Shown: positions 12,701 to 22,837 of the stretch, piece after piece
Layout: each line of letters begins with the position of its first letter
Position numbering within the stretch: the first letter of the stretch is position 1
Assembly: GCF_013466425.1 (NCBI RefSeq)
Contig: NZ_CP059165.1
Coordinates: forward strand, 3,596,001 to 3,660,000
Length of the DNA stretch: 64,000 nucleotides
Direction of reading: 5' to 3'
Source of the DNA: Mycobacterium vicinigordonae
Lineage (GTDB): Bacteria > Actinomycetota > Actinomycetes > Mycobacteriales > Mycobacteriaceae
Notes under the pieces: generated by a model
The model's input: only the letters and a program-made list of their open reading frames with translations
Database searches by the model: none
What the model was told of the DNA's origin: nothing
Program-made: the position numbers and the translations under genes

Positions 12701-15700
12701 TCCGTCGGCCAATTCGACTGAGAACGAGGACGGCCCGACCGGCGCGATCCGCGCCCGAACCGCTGATGCGCCCGCAGCGTGCAACGACACACCCTGCCAG
12801 GAGAACGGCAGCACCACCTCGGCGCCCGGCCCGGCCGGCGGCTTGGCCAGCACCGCGGCGTGCAGTGCGGCATCCAGCAAGGCCGGGTGCACCCCGAATC
12901 CCGCCGCACCACCGGCCGACTCGGGCAACCGCACTTCGGCGAACAGTTCCGTACCCCGCGCCCAGAGCGCGGTCAGTCCACGGAAGGCCGGGCCATAGCC
13001 GTAGCCGCTGGCCGCCAGTCGCTCGTAGCCGTCGGCCAGGTTGATCGCGACGGCACCGGCCGGCGGCCACTCGGCCAAGTCCGCACGGGGCTCGACGGAG
13101 CCTGCGCTCAACGTCCCTTCGGCGTGACAAACCCAGGTGCCGTCTACATCGCCGTGTGAGTAGATCGAGACGCTGCGTTGCTCGCTCTCCTCGGCCCTCG
13201 CACCGACAACCACCTGCACCGCAACGGAATTGCCGGCGGGAAGCACCAGCGGCGAGCGCAGCGTCAGTTCCTCGACCACCGAACAACCGACCTCGTCGCC
13301 AGCCCGGATCGCCAACTCGACAAATCCGGTGCCTGGAAACACCGTTAATCCGGATACCGCGTGATCGACCAGCCAGCCCTGCGCGGTGGGCGACAGCCTG
13401 CCGGTCAAGACGACGCCGCCGGATGCGGGCAGTTCCACCACCGCCCGCAGCAGCGGATGCTCGCTGCTGGCCAGTCCCAGACCGGAGACGTCGGCACCCA
13501 TGCCCTCACCAGACAGCCAGAACCGCCGCTTGTCGAAGGCATAGGTCGGCAACTCGACGAAACCCGCTCCGCTCAGCATGCCGCGCCAATCCACTGCGAC
13601 GCCGGCGACGAAGGCGGCTGCGGCCGACGACAGGAACCGGTCCAGTCCCCCGTCGTCGCGGCCCAGGGTGGGTACCACGATCGGTTCGGCGTCACCTTCG
13701 AGCGCGTCGGTGACGGTGCCTTCGACGGCGGCGATAAGCGCCGGGTGCGGACTGGATTCGATGAAGACCCGGTATCCGGCCGCGCAGGCGCTGCGTACCG
13801 CCTGGTCTAGTAGCACCGTCTGACGGATGTTGCGGTACCAGTAGGCGGCATCCAGTTTCGCGGTGTCCATCCGGTTTCCGGTCACCGTCGAGAAGAACGC
13901 GGTACGCGAGGACGCAGGCTCGATACCGGTCAAGCACGCGGTGAGCTCCTCGCGGATCGCCTCGACCTCCGCCGAGTGCGAGGCGTAGTCGACGTCGATG
14001 CGGCGCACCCGAAGCTCACGTTCGGTGCACAGCGCGATCAGCTGCTCCAATGCGGTGACCTCACCGGACACCACCACTGCCGACGGGCCGTTCACCGCTG
14101 CGACGTCGATGCGATCAGCGAAGGGCGCCAACAATTCTCGTGCCTTCTCAACCCCACAGCCGATGGACACCATGCCGCCCGGACCGGCGAGTCCGGTCAA
14201 CAGCTTGCTGCGCAGCGTGACCACCCTGGCAGCGTCGCGCAGCGACAATGCGCCGGCGACGTACGCGGCGGCGATCTCGCCCTGTGAATGGCCGATGACC
14301 GCATCCGGTCGCACACCGACCGAATTCCACAGCTCGGCCAGCGACACCATCACCGCGAACAGCACCGGCTGCACAACATCGACCCGATCCAGTCCGGGCG
14401 TGCCGGGTGCACCCCGCAGCACGTCGGTCAGCGACCAGTCGACAAATTCACTGAAAGCCTCGGCGCAAGCCTGGATCTGTTGGGCGAAAACTGGCGCGGT
14501 GTCCAGTAATTCGACGCCCATGTCTACCCATTGGGACCCCTGGCCAGGGAAGATGAAGACGTTCTTGCCCGCGGGCTGGGCGACACCGCTGATGACGGCG
14601 GCGCCCGGATCGTCGGCCGCCAGCTCCTGCAGGCCGGCCAGCAAGGCGTCCCGGTCACCGCCCACCACAACGGCACGGTGGTCGAAGACCGACCGTCCGG
14701 CCAGCGACCAGCCGACGTCGGCGACATCCAGATCATCACGGGCGCCGATGTACTCGGCCAGCCGTGCCGCCTGAGCCCGCAGCGCTGTCGCCGACTTCGC
14801 CGAGAGCGCCCAGGGCACCACCGGCGCGGTGGCGCGGACTTCCCGTGGCGCCGGCACCGGCGCCGATTCGACAATGACGTGCGCGTTGGTGCCGCTGATT
14901 CCGAACGACGACACCGCTGCTCGGCGCGGCACGGTTGGCTCGGTATGCCACGGCCGGGATTCGGTGAGCAACGAGACCGCACCCGCCGACCAGTCCACGT
15001 GGGGGCTGGGCTGATCCACGTGCAGGGTGGGTGGCAGCACCTCGTGGCGCAACGCCTGCACCATCTTGATCACTCCGGCGACACCTGCGGCGGCCTGCGT
15101 GTGGCCCATGTTCGACTTGATCGACCCCAGCCACAGCGGCTGCTTGCCCGCCTCGGACCTGCCCTGCCCGTAGGTGGCCAGCAGTGCCTGCGCTTCGATG
15201 GGGTCACCCAGCGTGGTGCCGGTGCCGTGCCCCTCGACGACGTCCACGTCGGTGGTCGATAACCCCGCGTTGGCCAGTGCCGCGTGCACTACCCGCTGCT
15301 GCGAGGGACCGTTCGGCGCGGTTAGCCCGTTGGAGGCGCCGTCCTGATTGACCGCCGTACCGCGGACCACGGCCAGCACCGGGTGGCCCAGGCGCTGCGC
15401 ATCCGACAACCGCTCCACTACCAGCACAGCGCCGCCTTCGGACCACCCGACGCCGTCTGCGGCTCCGGCATACGCCTTGCAGCGGCCGTCCGGAGCCAGA
15501 CCCCGGTGCCGGCTGAACTCGACGAAGACCGTCGGTGTGGCGTTGACCGTCGCACCTCCGGCCAGGGCCAGGTCGCATTCCCCCGATCGCAGCGACTGCA
15601 CCGCCATGTGCAACGCAACGAGCGACGACGAGCATGCCGTGTCCACCGACACCGCGGGTCCTTCCAGACCCAGCACGTAAGCCACCCGGCCCGAGGCGAC

Positions 15701-16240
15701 ACTGGAGGTCATACCGGTTAATCGGTAGCCCTCGATCTCCTCGGCAAACATTCCGTAGCCCTGAGCGATGATGCCGGCATACACTCCGGTGGCGCTGCCA
15801 CGCAACTCGCCCGGGTCGATTCCGGCGCGCTCCAGGGCCTCCCAGGACAATTCCAGCAGCATCCGGTGCTGGGGGTCCATCGCGAGGGCTTCGCTGGGTG
15901 CGATGCCGAAGAACGCGGCGTCGAAATCGGCGACGCCGTCCACGAAGCCACCGGTATTGGCGTAGGTCTTGCGCGACGCGTCAGGGTCGGGGTCGAAGAG
16001 GGCTCCGAGCTCCCAGCCGCGGTCGGTGGGGAACTCGGAGATGACGTCGCGGCCGTCGGCGACCATCTGCCACAGCGCGTCCGGGGAGTCGACACCGCCG
16101 GGGAATCGGCAGGACATTCCGACGATCGCGATCGGCTCGCTTGACCGCTCAAGCAACGCGCGGTTGGTGCGCTTCAGGCGCTCGACCTGCACCACCGCTT
16201 TGCGCAACGCTTCGGTTGCGTGCTGGAGTTGATCAACCAT
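3773..16240 (-). CDS. pks12: Pks12, two-module type I polyketide synthase (mycoketide synthase)
   Basis: 4155 residues starting [15 protein letters not shown] at 16240, a family-typical docking start; an in-frame ATG 72 bases upstream is unlikely. Two complete modules KS-AT-DH-ER-KR-ACP are visible. Module 1: KS Cys in DTACSSS near 200, AT GHSQGE near 652 and YASHS near 755, DH HAVSGxxxFP near 962, [12 protein letters not shown] near 1507, [11 protein letters not shown] near 1692, ACP LGFDSL near 2007. Module 2: KS Cys near 2233, AT GHSVGE near 2678 and HAFHS near 2778, DH near 2980, ER near 3533, KR near 3717, ACP near 4033. YASH predicts methylmalonyl-CoA for AT1 and HAFH malonyl-CoA for AT2, the alternation that builds the methyl-branched mycoketide chain of mannosyl-phosphomycoketide. 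There is no thioesterase domain, as in M. tuberculosis Pks12. The C-terminal tail is acidic (DMDLDDLV, ending DDDE). It likely heads an operon with the Rv2047c-like gene. Confidence 0.98.
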   Translation of the reverse strand: MVDQLQHATEALRKAVVQVERLKRTNRALLERSSEPIAIVGMSCRFPGGVDSPDALWQMVADGRDVISEFPTDRGWELGALFDPDPDASRKTYANTGGFVDGVADFDAAFFGIAPSEALAMDPQHRMLLELSWEALERAGIDPGELRGSATGVYAGIIAQGYGMFAEEIEGYRLTGMTSSVASGRVAYVLGLEGPAVSVDTACSSSLVALHMAVQSLRSGECDLALAGGATVNATPTVFVEFSRHRGLAPDGRCKAYAGAADGVGWSEGGAVLVVERLSDAQRLGHPVLAVVRGTAVNQDGASNGLTAPNGPSQQRVVHAALANAGLSTTDVDVVEGHGTGTTLGDPIEAQALLATYGQGRSEAGKQPLWLGSIKSNMGHTQAAAGVAGVIKMVQALRHEVLPPTLHVDQPSPHVDWSAGAVSLLTESRPWHTEPTVPRRAAVSSFGISGTNAHVIVESAPVPAPREVRATAPVVPWALSAKSATALRAQAARLAEYIGARDDLDVADVGWSLAGRSVFDHRAVVVGGDRDALLAGLQELAADDPGAAVISGVAQPAGKNVFIFPGQGSQWVDMGVELLDTAPVFAQQIQACAEAFSEFVDWSLTDVLRGAPGTPGLDRVDVVQPVLFAVMVSLAELWNSVGVRPDAVIGHSQGEIAAAYVAGALSLRDAARVVTLRSKLLTGLAGPGGMVSIGCGVEKARELLAPFADRIDVAAVNGPSAVVVSGEVTALEQLIALCTERELRVRRIDVDYASHSAEVEAIREELTACLTGIEPASSRTAFFSTVTGNRMDTAKLDAAYWYRNIRQTVLLDQAVRSACAAGYRVFIESSPHPALIAAVEGTVTDALEGDAEPIVVPTLGRDDGGLDRFLSSAAAAFVAGVAVDWRGMLSGAGFVELPTYAFDKRRFWLSGEGMGADVSGLGLASSEHPLLRAVVELPASGGVVLTGRLSPTAQGWLVDHAVSGLTVFPGTGFVELAIRAGDEVGCSVVEELTLRSPLVLPAGNSVAVQVVVGARAEESEQRSVSIYSHGDVDGTWVCHAEGTLSAGSVEPRADLAEWPPAGAVAINLADGYERLAASGYGYGPAFRGLTALWARGTELFAEVRLPESAGGAAGFGVHPALLDAALHAAVLAKPPAGPGAEVVLPFSWQGVSLHAAGASAVRARIAPVGPSSFSVELADGLGLPVLSVAAMAARPVTEQRLRAAISGAGPDRLFELAWVPATSTIGAAGPVYQIVESVATEEDPVTAAYERTHRALAAVQSWLTEHDTGLLVVATRGAVALPQEDVTDLAGAAVWGLVRSAQTENPGRLVLVDSDAPLDDTAVTAALATGESQVVLRGGQAYIPRVRGNRGVDGILEPPAGGPWRLGLSSAGTFENLRLEPVPNAEAPLQPGYVRVALRAIAANFRDVMISLGMFTHEALIGGEGAGVVVEVGPGVTEFAVGDSVYGFFPDGSGTLVPGDVRLLQPMPSDWTYAEAAAISAVFTTAWFAFVQLADAKPGQRVLIHAAAGGVGMAATQLARHLGLEVFATASKGKWNTLRAMGFDEDHISDSRSLEFEDKFHDVTSRTGTAGMDIVLDSLAGEFVDASLRLVKPGGIFLEMGKTDIRDPGAIAQKYPGVRYRAFDLFEPGRPRMHQYMLGLAELFDAGVLRPLPVTTFDVRRAPAALRYLSQARHIGKVVLMLPDAWAQGTVLISGGTGMAGSALARHVVAEHGARHLLLLSRRGPDAPGAAELRAELEAAGAQVQLVACDASDRPALAKVIADIPLQWPLSAVVHAAGVLDDAVVTSLTPDRVDPVLRAKVDAAWNLHELTRDLDVSAFLMFSSMAGLVGSSGQANYSAANCFLDALAAHRRARGLPAMSLGWGLWDQASAMTGGLDDADRARLGREGVLALSSQEALELFDTALIVNEPFLAPARIDLSALRAHAGSVPPMFRELVNAPMRRQVDDTLAAAKSKSALAHRLHGLPEPEQHAILLDLLRSHIATVLGNVAPEAIDPDKAFQELGFDSLTAVEMRNRLKTATGLSLSPTLIFDYPTPNGLAAYMRTELAGVPQEIESVPSVRVTGDDQIAIVGMACRYPGGVDSPEGLWDMLLQGRDVLSEFPADRGWDLAGLYNEDPDVVGTCYTRTGGFVDGVADFDPAFFGITPSEALAMDPQQRMFLELSWEALERAGIAPAALRGSATGVFAGVMTQGYGFSAGDAVEGFRLTGQSCSVTSGRVAYVLGLEGPAVSVDTACSSSLVALHMAVQSLRSGECDLALAGGVTVNATPDIFVEFSRMRGLSADGRCKAFAGAADGTGFSEGGGMLVVERLSDAQRLGHPVLAVVRGSAINQDGASNGLTAPNGPSQQRVVRAALANAGLSAAEVDAVEGHGTGTTLGDPIEAQALLATYGQGRTQPLWLGSIKSNMGHTQAAAGVAGVIKIVEAMRHEMLPRTLHVDAPSPHVDWSGGSVALLTDPQSWPAQGQPRRAGVSSFGISGTNAHVIIESAPAIPQTEPTATKPAQLPWVISAKSASALGSQARRLAEYVRTREDLDPADVAWSLACRSAFEHRAVVLGADRDTLLAGLERLAGEDPASTVIRGTVQPGAKTVFVFPGQGAQLLGMGMGLHAAYPVFAEAFNSAVAELDRHLLRPLREVMWGPEQNLLDTTEFAQPALFAVEVALFRLLESWGLQPDFVMGHSVGELSAAHVAGVLSLENAAVLVAARGRFMQRLDSGGAMVAVQAAEAEVRPLLTDEVSIAAVNGPASVVISGVDSCVLAVADQLRAEGRRVHRLPVSHAFHSSLMDPMVDEFGAVAAALPVGHPTIPIISNLTGQLAGDDFGSAAYWKEHVREAVRFADSIRFAHSAGAVRFVELGPSGGLTAVIEESLPDVPVLSATCALRKDRPEPATLTEAVAQAFAAGAQLDWRAMLGQGNIVDLPTYAFQRRRFWLANGARTVDAAGLGLTAGEHALLGAVVELPSSGGVVLTGRLSAVAQSWLRDHAVGGVVIFPGAGFVELAIRAGDEVGCSVVDELTLAAPLVVPETGSVAVQVVVDAADESGVRPVSVFSRADAGSGWLLHAEGAVSSAATQPGADLSAWPPVGAQPVEVAGTYDRLAERGYGYGPAFQGLTAMWRRGDELFAEVTLPPTPGLSPSGFGVHPVVLDAALHALIVGGGAEGVLDSGDGVLVPFAWQGVSLHAAGASAVRARITPTGPSSVSVELTDALGLPVLSVASMMARPVTEKQLKAAITGSGGDRLFEVNWAPAPMTGEAATTPPYQVFESEQVPGDTLAGVHTATHRALSAVQSWLTAHDSGVLLVVTRGAIALSGEDVTDLAGAAVWGLVRSAQTEHPGRIVLVDTDVPIAEEEAAAVLAVGEPQVVLRNGTTHIARVHASRAVRGLLSPAADGAWRLDMSAAGTFENLRAEPIPGLQDPLGSRQVRIATRAMAANFRDVMIALGLYPDENAAMGVEASGKVIETSTDATRFMIGDRVAGLFPEGTGTVAVTDERLLIKIPAGWSDVDAATAPVVFATAYYALKVLADIQPGQRLLVHAAAGGVGMAAVQLARHWGAEVFATASRGKWDTLRAMGFDDDHIADSRSVEFEGKFRIATDGEGVSGMDVVLDSLSGEFVDASLRLVAPGGIFLEMGKTDIRDPETLARRHPGLRYRAFDLFEAGPDHIQGMLSELAEMFDAGVLQPLPVTTFDVRRAPAALRYLSQARHVGKVVMTMDTHLDSGTILITGGTGMAGSALARHLVTRHRARHLLLLSRRGPEAPGAAELAAELTEAGADVRVVACDAADRHALAKVIADIPVAHPLSAVIHAAGTLDDAVVTSLTPERVDAALRAKVDAAWNLHELTREMKLSAFVLFSSIAGLAGASGQANYAAGNSFLDALAAHRHSLGLPAVSLGWGLWDQTSSMTGGLGKADLARFARDGIVAMSSDEALELLDTALLVDEPFLLPAHIDLVALRAKFDAGTLPPMFVDLINAPARRQVDESLAAAKSKSALLQRLDGLPEDEQHAILLDLVRSHIATVLGSGTPESIPPDRAFQELGFDSLTAVEMRNRLKAATGLPLSPTLIFDYPNSAALAGYFHQELMGAEQQVRQPVVPGEEELRRVVASIPVKRLRQAGVLDLLLALANESGERDGAQETPAESVKDVADMDLDDLVNALSMDDDE

Positions 16241-16614
16241 TACCTGACCCCCGCCTAATTTGATATTTGGTCGTCTCCGACCCGCCGGCTGCGGCTCTCG
16301 TCGAGACATCACGATTGCTCGGAGCGGCGGCTTCGGGCTGCAGTTCCCCGACCGCGACGACCAAGAATGTCGCTGGTGAGTATCGCCAACTCTGGCGAGA
16401 TTTCAAAAACGTCAGTTGCTCCCGGCTACCGGAGGAACGGCTGGACAACCGTTGCAATCCAGTCGACGAACGGTCCTACACTCCCTTGTACACCGGCCGC
16501 TCATCCATGGCGCGAACTGTACCGCTCACGGCCTCCGGAATCTGAGGGTCAACCGCGGAGATCGGCGCTCGGTGCGGCGATTCATGTCCAGGACATGGCG
16601 CGACGGGTAGCCGA
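16241..16614. other. 374-bp intergenic stretch upstream of pks12
   Basis: No gene is recognised here. The 25 bases before the pks12 ATG read, on the minus strand, an AT-rich segment followed by AGGCGGGGGTCAGGT, a weak ribosome binding site. Short open frames on both strands have no family resemblance and no ribosome binding site. The stretch presumably holds the pks12 promoter, but I could not place -10 and -35 elements with confidence. Confidence 0.5.
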
Positions 16615-16827
16615 TCATTCCGGAGGGCGAACTGGTTGGCTCCACACCCGCCCATCGAAGTAGCGCATTGAACCTGGGTTGTTCGGGTCCGGGTACCACC
16701 CCGCCGCCGGATGTATCGGTGGCTTCGGCTTGGTTAAGCGCACAACAAGCACGACAACCCCGCCGATGACAGCGGCGGCCGCGATAAGCAGGACTAGCAC
16801 GACCAGAACGAGACCAATGCTGGTCAT
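16615..16827 (-). CDS. Small membrane protein with a DUF2510 motif
   Basis: 70 residues. Residues 3-30 form one hydrophobic membrane segment (IGLVLVVLVLLIAAAAVIGG), followed by a basic stretch. The C-terminal half is a DUF2510 signature, AAGWYPDPNNPGSMRYFDG followed by RVWSQ. DUF2510 is a short tryptophan-containing motif of unknown function found in many actinobacterial membrane proteins. The ATG at 16827 is preceded by GGAGG, six to seven bases away, which supports this start. It lies between pks12 and the zinc-ribbon gene on the same strand. No enzymatic role can be assigned. Confidence 0.75.
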   Translation of the reverse strand: MTSIGLVLVVLVLLIAAAAVIGGVVVLVVRLTKPKPPIHPAAGWYPDPNNPGSMRYFDGRVWSQPVRPPE

Positions 16828-16883
16828 CTCAACCTCCGAAGTTCACGCGATTTCTTCGTATCAACCCCGCCGCCGCTGGCAGT

Positions 16884-17234
16884 TCAGACGCCGACGCGCC
16901 GCCACCCGTCTGCGGCCCTGGCCGCGCGCAGCAGTTCGTCGCACAATTCCCGCAACTCGGCGGCCGCCGCGCCCTCCTCAAGTGCCGTAGCCACGTCTTC
17001 GGCGGCGCACCGCACCTGATAGACCCGGTCGGACAAGTCTGCGGCCTCATCAGATGAGAGCACCACCGCGTCGACGGGCACCGCGCCGGAATCACCCCGG
17101 GCGATCATGGCCCGCTGCTCGTAGGCACGCTGGCGGCACGATTGGCGGCAGTACTGCCGTCGGCGTCCCATTCCAACGTCAGCCACATCACGACCACACC
17201 AGCGGCAGGGCTGGGGCCGAACGCGACGACTCAC
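16884..17234 (-). CDS. Small CxxC/CxxxC zinc-ribbon-like protein (Rv2049c position)
   Basis: 116 residues from a GTG start (MSRRVRPQPCRWCG). The N-terminus holds Cys-x2-Cys (PCRWCGRD) and, after a basic loop, Cys-x3-Cys (RQYCRQSCRQRAYEQR), a likely zinc-binding site with a strongly basic surface that could contact nucleic acid. The C-terminal half is helical, acidic and alanine-rich. In M. tuberculosis the short hypothetical Rv2049c sits in this interval between pks12 and rbpA, and I take this as its counterpart, though I recall that protein as shorter. It is divergent from rbpA across 184 bp. The function is unknown. Confidence 0.7.
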   Translation of the reverse strand: MSRRVRPQPCRWCGRDVADVGMGRRRQYCRQSCRQRAYEQRAMIARGDSGAVPVDAVVLSSDEAADLSDRVYQVRCAAEDVATALEEGAAAAELRELCDELLRAARAADGWRRVGV

Positions 17235-17328
17235 GCCTGCCGACTTTAGTCCGATCGTCGCCGCGATCCCGGTATCATCGAATGTCGCGTCGCGCTACGT
17301 ACCGCGACCGAATGCCAGGAACCACCAG

Positions 17329-17354
17329 GGAACCATGCAAGCGGTCTTAACGTT
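17329..17354 (+). promoter_or_regulatory. Candidate ECF sigma (SigE/SigH-type) promoter of rbpA
   Basis: GGAAC at 17329-17333 and CGTT at 17351-17354 are separated by 17 bases. This matches the GGAAC...GTT pattern used by mycobacterial extracytoplasmic-function sigma factors. The expected transcript start would be near 17361, leaving a leader of about 58 bases before rbpA. A second GGAAC at 17318 gives no good spacing. In Streptomyces rbpA is under the related SigR. No transcript-start evidence is available here. Confidence 0.5.
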
Positions 17355-17418
17355 TGCTTAGAGAGAATTACCGCACGGGAGCGCTGAAAGCTCACCGGAC
17401 CCAAAGGAGCAGCACCCA

Positions 17419-17754
17419 ATGGCTGATCGTGTCCTGCGAGGCAGTCGCCTCGGAGCCGTGAGCTATGAGACCGACCGCAATCACGACCTCGCACCGCGCC
17501 AAATCGCGCGATACCGCACCGAGAACGGCGAAGAGTTCGAAGTTCCGTTCGCCGACGACGCCGAAATCCCCGGCAGCTGGCTGTGCCGCAACGGCATGGA
17601 AGGCACTCTGATCGAGGGTGACCTACCGGAACCGAAGAAGGTCAAGCCGCCGCGCACCCACTGGGACATGCTGCTGGAGCGCCGCTCCGTTGAAGAACTC
17701 GAAGAGCTGCTCAAGGAGCGCCTCGAGCTGATCCGGTCGCGTCGCCGCGGCTAG
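17419..17754 (+). CDS. rbpA: RNA polymerase-binding protein RbpA
   Basis: 111 residues, the usual RbpA length. The sequence starts MADRVLRGSRLGAVSYETDR and contains the core region (ARYRTENGEEFEVPFADDAE, SWLCRNGMEG), a basic linker (PEPKKVKPPRTHWDML) and the C-terminal sigma-interacting helices (RRSVEELEELLKERLELIR). RbpA binds group 1 and some group 2 sigma factors and the RNA polymerase beta subunit, stabilises the open promoter complex, and is linked to stress tolerance. An AAAGGAG ribosome binding site lies about ten bases before the ATG. A candidate ECF-type promoter is upstream. It is convergent with ppm1, with 24 bp between the stops. Confidence 0.97.
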   Translation: MADRVLRGSRLGAVSYETDRNHDLAPRQIARYRTENGEEFEVPFADDAEIPGSWLCRNGMEGTLIEGDLPEPKKVKPPRTHWDMLLERRSVEELEELLKERLELIRSRRRG

Positions 17755-17778
17755 CGGCCGGCCCTGAGGCGCCCTTGG

Positions 17779-18585
17779 TCAGGTGCGAGCGCGGGTGCCG
17801 CTCTTGCGGTCCTCGCGACGGCCCTGCCAGCCCCAGCGGGTCACCTTGAACAGCGCCTCGCGGATGTTGGATCCACTCATTTTCGAGACGCCGATCTCGC
17901 GCTCGGTGAAGGTGATGGGAACCTCGACCACGTCGAAACCGGCGTTGACGCTGCGCCAAGTCATCTCGATCTGGAAGCAGTAGCCCTTGGAGTCGACCGT
18001 GTCCAGGTCGATCGTTTCGAGCACTTCCCGGCGGTACGCGCGGTAGCCGGCCGTGATGTCGTTCACACCGACGCCCAACGCCAGCCTCGAATAGGTGTTG
18101 GCCGTCTTGGACAGCGCCAGACGCCGCCAGGGCCAGTTCCGCACGGCACCGCCGTGGACGTAGCGCGAGCCGATCGCGAGGTCAGCTCCCGCGTCCACAG
18201 CCTCCAACAGGCGGTACAGCTGCTCGGGAGCATGACTGCCGTCAGCGTCCATTTCGACTAGCACTGAGAAGCCCCGGCTCAGACCCCAGCCGAAACCTTC
18301 CAGATAAGCCGCACCCAGCCCGTTCTTGGCGGTCCGGTGCAGCACATGGGTGCGACCGGAATCCGCGGTGGCCAACTCGTCGGCAAGTTTGCCGGTCCCG
18401 TCGGGGCTGTTGTCGTCGACGATGAGGACGTCGACGTCCGGGCAGGCAGCCTTGACCCGGCCGTGAATCAACGGCAGATTCTCCCGCTCGTTGTAGGTGG
18501 GGATGATCACCAGAACGCGCTGGCTGGGACTTTGCCCAGGACCGTCGCCCGAAGCCTGGGGCGCAGGTTGGCCGGTGGTGGTCAT
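17779..18585 (-). CDS. ppm1: Polyprenol-phosphate mannosyltransferase Ppm1 (stand-alone catalytic domain)
   Basis: 268 residues, GT2 family. Motifs are IIPTYNE (28-34), [10 protein letters not shown] (56-65) and DADGSH (113-118), the DxD-type metal/nucleotide-sugar site. The enzyme transfers mannose from GDP-mannose to polyprenol phosphate, giving the lipid donor for lipomannan, lipoarabinomannan and protein mannosylation. Conserved late motifs [25 protein letters not shown] and VPITFTERE followed by GVSKMSG match mycobacterial Ppm1 domain 2. In M. tuberculosis this domain is fused to the C-terminus of the N-acyltransferase. Here it starts at its own ATG 41 bp after the lnt stop on the same strand, so the two are likely co-transcribed and translated separately. 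Confidence 0.95.
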   Translation of the reverse strand: MTTTGQPAPQASGDGPGQSPSQRVLVIIPTYNERENLPLIHGRVKAACPDVDVLIVDDNSPDGTGKLADELATADSGRTHVLHRTAKNGLGAAYLEGFGWGLSRGFSVLVEMDADGSHAPEQLYRLLEAVDAGADLAIGSRYVHGGAVRNWPWRRLALSKTANTYSRLALGVGVNDITAGYRAYRREVLETIDLDTVDSKGYCFQIEMTWRSVNAGFDVVEVPITFTEREIGVSKMSGSNIREALFKVTRWGWQGRREDRKSGTRART

Positions 18586-18626
18586 GTAGCTCCTTCATCT
18601 CGCCCGATAGAGTGCCCCGATTGGGG

Positions 18627-20642
18627 TCAGCCGCCGCTGTCGTCGTTGGCGCACGGGGCGTCGTTCGCAGTCTCAACGTTTGCGGTAGCCGTTTGGTTCT
18701 CAGCTTCCGGGTCGACCGATTCAGCTGTCGGCGTACCGCCATCGTCATGTTCATCCGCGGGCCCGGGCCATCGACGCCGAAACGGACGACTGGGACGCGG
18801 GAACCACCCATTCTGCCGCATGGCGGCCAAAATCAGCACTCCGGCCGCCCCGACCAGGGTCCATTGCACGATTGGAGCCCAGCGAGTTGCTGGGGTCAGC
18901 GTGGTCTTGAGCCGCACCGGCATGTCCAGGTAGGCCGGCACGAAGAAGTCGGTTCGCATCAATTCGCCGCCATCGGGAGCGATCACCGCGCTAATCCCGG
19001 TGGTGCCGGCGACCAACACGTAACGGTCGTGCTCAACGGCGCGGATCTTGGCGAATGCCAGTTGTTGCTCACTCATCGTCTTGGTGAAGGTGGCATTGTT
19101 ACTCGGCACGGTCAGCACCTGCGCGCCGTTGCGGACGGCTGTGCGCGACGCGCGGTCGAAAACTACCTCCCAACAAGTTGCCACCCCGACCGGGACACCG
19201 GCCAGCCGCACCACACCGGTGTTGGGGACGGGGACGAAATGGCCGGCGCGATCGGCGTACCCGGATAGGTGCCGAAACAGCCAGGGCATCGGCAGATACT
19301 CGCCGAACGGCTGCACGATCGCCTTGTCGTGGCGGTCGGCCGGCCCGGTGCCCGGATTCCAGACGATCATCGTGTTCGTGTACTCAGAGTTCTCCGGCAT
19401 CCGGCCCGGGCGGTCGACGACCGTGCCGATCAGGATGGGCGCTCCGATCGCGGTAGCCGCCCGGGAGATGGCCTGCGCGGCGTCCGGGTTGGCCAGTGGG
19501 TCGATGTCGGAGGAGTCCTCCGGCCAGATCACAAACTGCGGCTGCGGTGCCGCACCGGACCGCACGTCCTCGGCCAGTCGCAGCGTCTCGGCGACGTGGT
19601 TGTCTAGCACCGCGCGGCGCTGAGCATTGAACTCGAGGCCCAGCCGCGGCACGTTGCCCTGCACGACGGCGACGGTGACCGTGGGCTCGCCGCCGGACCC
19701 GACGCCCGCTTGCCGCACCTGCGGCCACACCGCAACGGCTATCAGCAACACCAGACAGATGCTCATGCCGGGCAACAAGACCGCTGGCGGCTCGGGCTTG
19801 TCGGCCGTCGTATCGGCGCGGATCCACCGTCCGATCTCCAAAGCGATCGCCGTGACGCTGGTGCCCAGCAGCACGACCGACGTCGAGAGCAGCGCGACGC
19901 CGCCCAGCTGGACCAACGGCAACAGCGGACCTCCGGCCTGGCCGAACGCCACCGAGCCCCAGGGGAACCCACCGAACGGGAAGACCGCTTTCAGCCACTC
20001 CTGCGCACCCCACACCACGGCGAACCAGATCGGCCAGCCCGGGAGCCGTCGAACCACGACGGCGCAGGCGCCGAAAAGACCGGGGTAAAGCGCGCACACC
20101 AGCGCCAACACCAGCCAGGGCACCGCGCCTACCAGCGTGCTGATCCAAGGCAGCAACGGCACATAGAATGCCAACCCGAACAGCAACCCATAGCCAAAGC
20201 CGCCGCCCGGTGTAGTGGCGGGGCGGGTGAGCACCCAGGCCAGCAGCGCGATAGCGACGACGGCGGCCCACCACCAGTTCAGCGGCGGGAAGCTCGCGTA
20301 CATCAGGCCGCCCGCCACCAGCACAACAGCCAGGCGGGCCAGGCGTGGCTTCACCACGCCCGCGACACGGCGACCGACCCCGGCGAGGCGAGCGGCTCGC
20401 CCGGGACCTTCCGTTTCCGGCGCTTGTGCGGCCGGGGCAACAGCCTCGACGGTCGGGTCCGGCGGATCATCGACCGACAAACTCTCCAGGTCTCCTTTCG
20501 GCAAATCCTCAGAGGTTTGCTCTGCTGCGGCGTCCGGGTCCGCCTCGGTCACGGCGGGCGACGGGTCCGAGGACTTTTGGACCTCAGAATCGGACGAGCC
20601 GGATTGGGCTGGTCGCCTGCTACGGCTGTGGCGGCTACCCAT
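18627..20642 (-). CDS. lnt: Apolipoprotein N-acyltransferase Lnt
   Basis: About 671 residues from the ATG at 20642 ([10 protein letters not shown]), whose first bases overlap the stop of the upstream amidohydrolase (ATGGGTAG). A longer start at 20696 would give 689. A disordered acidic N-terminus of roughly 110 residues precedes several membrane segments ([30 protein letters not shown]). A nitrilase-type periplasmic domain follows, with the expected Glu ([10 protein letters not shown]), Lys ([16 protein letters not shown]) and Cys ([12 protein letters not shown]) triad. It adds the third acyl chain to lipoprotein N-terminal cysteines. It corresponds to domain 1 of M. tuberculosis Ppm1 but stops before the glycosyltransferase. 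The long disordered N-terminus is not in the M. tuberculosis protein as I recall it. Confidence 0.92.
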   Translation of the reverse strand: MGSRHSRSRRPAQSGSSDSEVQKSSDPSPAVTEADPDAAAEQTSEDLPKGDLESLSVDDPPDPTVEAVAPAAQAPETEGPGRAARLAGVGRRVAGVVKPRLARLAVVLVAGGLMYASFPPLNWWWAAVVAIALLAWVLTRPATTPGGGFGYGLLFGLAFYVPLLPWISTLVGAVPWLVLALVCALYPGLFGACAVVVRRLPGWPIWFAVVWGAQEWLKAVFPFGGFPWGSVAFGQAGGPLLPLVQLGGVALLSTSVVLLGTSVTAIALEIGRWIRADTTADKPEPPAVLLPGMSICLVLLIAVAVWPQVRQAGVGSGGEPTVTVAVVQGNVPRLGLEFNAQRRAVLDNHVAETLRLAEDVRSGAAPQPQFVIWPEDSSDIDPLANPDAAQAISRAATAIGAPILIGTVVDRPGRMPENSEYTNTMIVWNPGTGPADRHDKAIVQPFGEYLPMPWLFRHLSGYADRAGHFVPVPNTGVVRLAGVPVGVATCWEVVFDRASRTAVRNGAQVLTVPSNNATFTKTMSEQQLAFAKIRAVEHDRYVLVAGTTGISAVIAPDGGELMRTDFFVPAYLDMPVRLKTTLTPATRWAPIVQWTLVGAAGVLILAAMRQNGWFPRPSRPFRRRWPGPADEHDDGGTPTAESVDPEAENQTATANVETANDAPCANDDSGG

Positions 20643-22242
20643 GGATGACCACGCCCCGGTGGACGGTCTGGCGGCTTCGCGGTAGCGCATCAGCACCGTT
20701 TAGCCTCGGTAGCGCCGGCACCCGGGAGCGAGGATCGGTAGACCAGCGCTGTACATCGGCGCGGGGCGAACTGACGTCGAGAACGTCGACACCCTCCCAC
20801 ACCGCGTACGACGCCGCCGCGCCCGGAACCAAGGTGCCGGTGATGCCGTCACGGACGCCGCATGCCCGCCAGCCACCTCGAGTGGCGGCTGCGAAGGCGG
20901 CTCGCGCCGAAATCCCGCTGCCCGGCGTTCGGTGCTGGACCGCCGCGCGCACACTGGCCCAGGGCTCGAAGCCGGTGACGGGCGAGTCGGAGCCGAGGGC
21001 GAGGGGCACGCCTTGGGATGCTAACAGCGCAAGCGGGTTCAACCGGCTGCCTCGGTCCGGACCAAGTCGCTGCGCGTACATGCCGTCGCTGCCGCCCCAC
21101 CGGGCGTCGAAGTTTGGCTGGACGCTGGCGACGATTCCCCAGGACCCCAGCTTGGCCGCCTGCTCGGCGGTGACCATCTCCAGGTGTTCCAGCCGGTGCC
21201 CGCAGCGCGCGACCGCGGCCACCCCGAGGTCTGCGACGACTCGTTCGAGGGCATCAATGACGGCGCCGACTGCGGCATCACCGATCACGTGGAAGCCTGC
21301 CGTGATCTCGGCTTGGCTGCACGCGCGCAGATGGGCTTCGACGGCGCCCGGATCGAGGTGAGGTGTTCCAGTACAGCCCGGCGCATCGGCGTACGGCTCG
21401 CACAGCCAGGCGGTGCGCGACCCGAGCGCCCCGTCGACGAAAAGATCGCCGGCCAGTCCGCGGGCACCGGTCTCCGCGATCCGGGCGCGGGCCTGCACCG
21501 GTGAGGTGACCGGCTCACCCCAGTATCCGATCACCTCGACGCCACCGCGCAGGGCGGCCAGCTGCAACCAGTCGTCCAGCCCGCCGATCTGTGGTCCCGC
21601 ACATTCGTGCGCCGCGACGACGCCCGCAGCGGCCAGTGCCCGCAGCGCCGCGGCGCGCGCTTCCGCGAGTTGATCGCCGGTGAGTAGGTCACGGGCGACC
21701 GCGCGGGCGAGGTGATGTGCGTCGGCGGCGAGCGGCCCCTCGGCGGAATACCCAGTCGCCGACGGCAGCTCGGGCACTAGTCGTCGCAGGCTGGTGGACG
21801 CCAGCGCGGAGTGCACGTCGATACGGGCCAGGTAGGCGGGCCGATCACCGAGGACGGCGTCCAGATCGGCGACGCTGGGCGGCGCGTGCTCGGGCCATGC
21901 CGACTCGTCCCAGCCGTGCCCCCATATCGGCCGGCCGGGGTGGGCGGCAGCATAGTCGGCGACCAGCCGCAGGCAGTGCGCGCGGGATTTGGCGCGGCGC
22001 AGATCCAGTCCGCTCAGCGACAGGCCCGTCGCACTCAGGTGGATATGGCTGTCGACGAAGCCCGGGGCCACGAATGCGCCGTCCAGGTCCTGCACGTTGG
22101 CGTCCGGGAACTGGGCGGAGCCGACGTCGTCGCTGCCCAACCAGGCGATGACGTCGCCGCGGACCGCCATCGCCGTGGCATCCGGGTGAGTCGGGCTGTG
22201 GATCCGGCCGTTGACCAGCAGCGTGGTCTCAATCCGTGTCAC
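20635..22242 (-). CDS. Amidohydrolase family protein (YtcJ-like, Rv2052c position)
   Basis: 535 residues from a GTG start at 22242. Metal-dependent amidohydrolase features are visible: VDSHIHLS (63-70) with the HxH pair, [11 protein letters not shown], a later HLEHLEM and ALGSDSPV with the metal-binding Asp. The overall pattern ([12 protein letters not shown] near the N-terminus, PGFVDSHIH) fits the YtcJ/amidohydrolase-3 group, for which the physiological substrate is usually unknown. It ends eight bases into the start of lnt and begins nine bases after the fxsA stop, so fxsA, this gene, lnt and ppm1 look like one transcription unit. Confidence 0.88.
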   Translation of the reverse strand: MTRIETTLLVNGRIHSPTHPDATAMAVRGDVIAWLGSDDVGSAQFPDANVQDLDGAFVAPGFVDSHIHLSATGLSLSGLDLRRAKSRAHCLRLVADYAAAHPGRPIWGHGWDESAWPEHAPPSVADLDAVLGDRPAYLARIDVHSALASTSLRRLVPELPSATGYSAEGPLAADAHHLARAVARDLLTGDQLAEARAAALRALAAAGVVAAHECAGPQIGGLDDWLQLAALRGGVEVIGYWGEPVTSPVQARARIAETGARGLAGDLFVDGALGSRTAWLCEPYADAPGCTGTPHLDPGAVEAHLRACSQAEITAGFHVIGDAAVGAVIDALERVVADLGVAAVARCGHRLEHLEMVTAEQAAKLGSWGIVASVQPNFDARWGGSDGMYAQRLGPDRGSRLNPLALLASQGVPLALGSDSPVTGFEPWASVRAAVQHRTPGSGISARAAFAAATRGGWRACGVRDGITGTLVPGAAASYAVWEGVDVLDVSSPRADVQRWSTDPRSRVPALPRLNGADALPRSRQTVHRGVVIHG

Positions 22243-22251
22243 ATGGCAAAA

Positions 22252-22764
22252 CTACGGGGCGCGGTGTGACGGTTGGTAGACGAATGGGGTCGAAGGCAGT
22301 GGCGGCGGGTCGACGTCCCACCCCTCGTGGACGTCGATCACCTCGCCGTCGATGTAGTCGCGGCGCCCGTGGCCATCGGTGATGTCGGTGATCAGCGGGA
22401 CCCGACGCTCGAACACGCGCCACGCGACGGCAGCCAGCCCTGGTCTGGCAACCGCCCGCACTGGTGGCATCAGCAGCAGCAAGCCCAGCACGGTACTCGC
22501 CAGACCGGGAACCATGACCAGGCCGGTGGCCAGCGTGGTCAGCGCGCCGTCAGTCAACGCATTCCGCGGCTCCTGAGTACCCGATCGCAGCTGCCTGAAC
22601 TGCCGGCTGATCTGCAGGCCGCCCATCGGCGCGCCCACGATGACACCACCCAGAAAGGTGACGAGCAGTACCAAGACCGTCCAGCCGACGCCGATGGCCG
22701 CCGCCAGCCCGATAGTGACCATGAGCTCGACGACGGCATAAATGAGAAACAGCCGTCCCAACAT
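22252..22764 (-). CDS. fxsA: FxsA family membrane protein
   Basis: 170 residues from the ATG at 22764 (MLGRLFLIYAVVELMVTIGL). A longer open frame upstream would run into the divergent neighbour and lacks family support. The FxsA pattern is clear: N-terminal membrane segments (LIYAVVELMVTIGLAAAIG, VLVLLVTFLGGVIVG), then a helix of the QFRQLRSG type, a conserved GALTTLATGLVMVPGLASTV segment and LLLMPPVR. FxsA proteins are cytoplasmic-membrane proteins, named for suppression of phage T7 exclusion in E. coli. The C-terminal tail (IDVHEGWDVDPPPLP) is cytoplasmic and proline-rich. It is first in the minus-strand run toward ppm1 and divergent from the hydrolase at 22838 (73 bp). Confidence 0.9.
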   Translation of the reverse strand: MLGRLFLIYAVVELMVTIGLAAAIGVGWTVLVLLVTFLGGVIVGAPMGGLQISRQFRQLRSGTQEPRNALTDGALTTLATGLVMVPGLASTVLGLLLLMPPVRAVARPGLAAVAWRVFERRVPLITDITDGHGRRDYIDGEVIDVHEGWDVDPPPLPSTPFVYQPSHRAP

Positions 22765-22837
22765 GCCAGTCACAACGTCTGGGGGCCGCGCCGAAGTTCC
22801 TCCAGCGATCGCAACGCGGCTGCAGTTAGATGACGCT

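Noticed and set aside
21184..21504. Plus-strand open frame opposite the amidohydrolase
   Set aside because: Antisense shadow; the minus-strand frame carries the metal-binding motifs.
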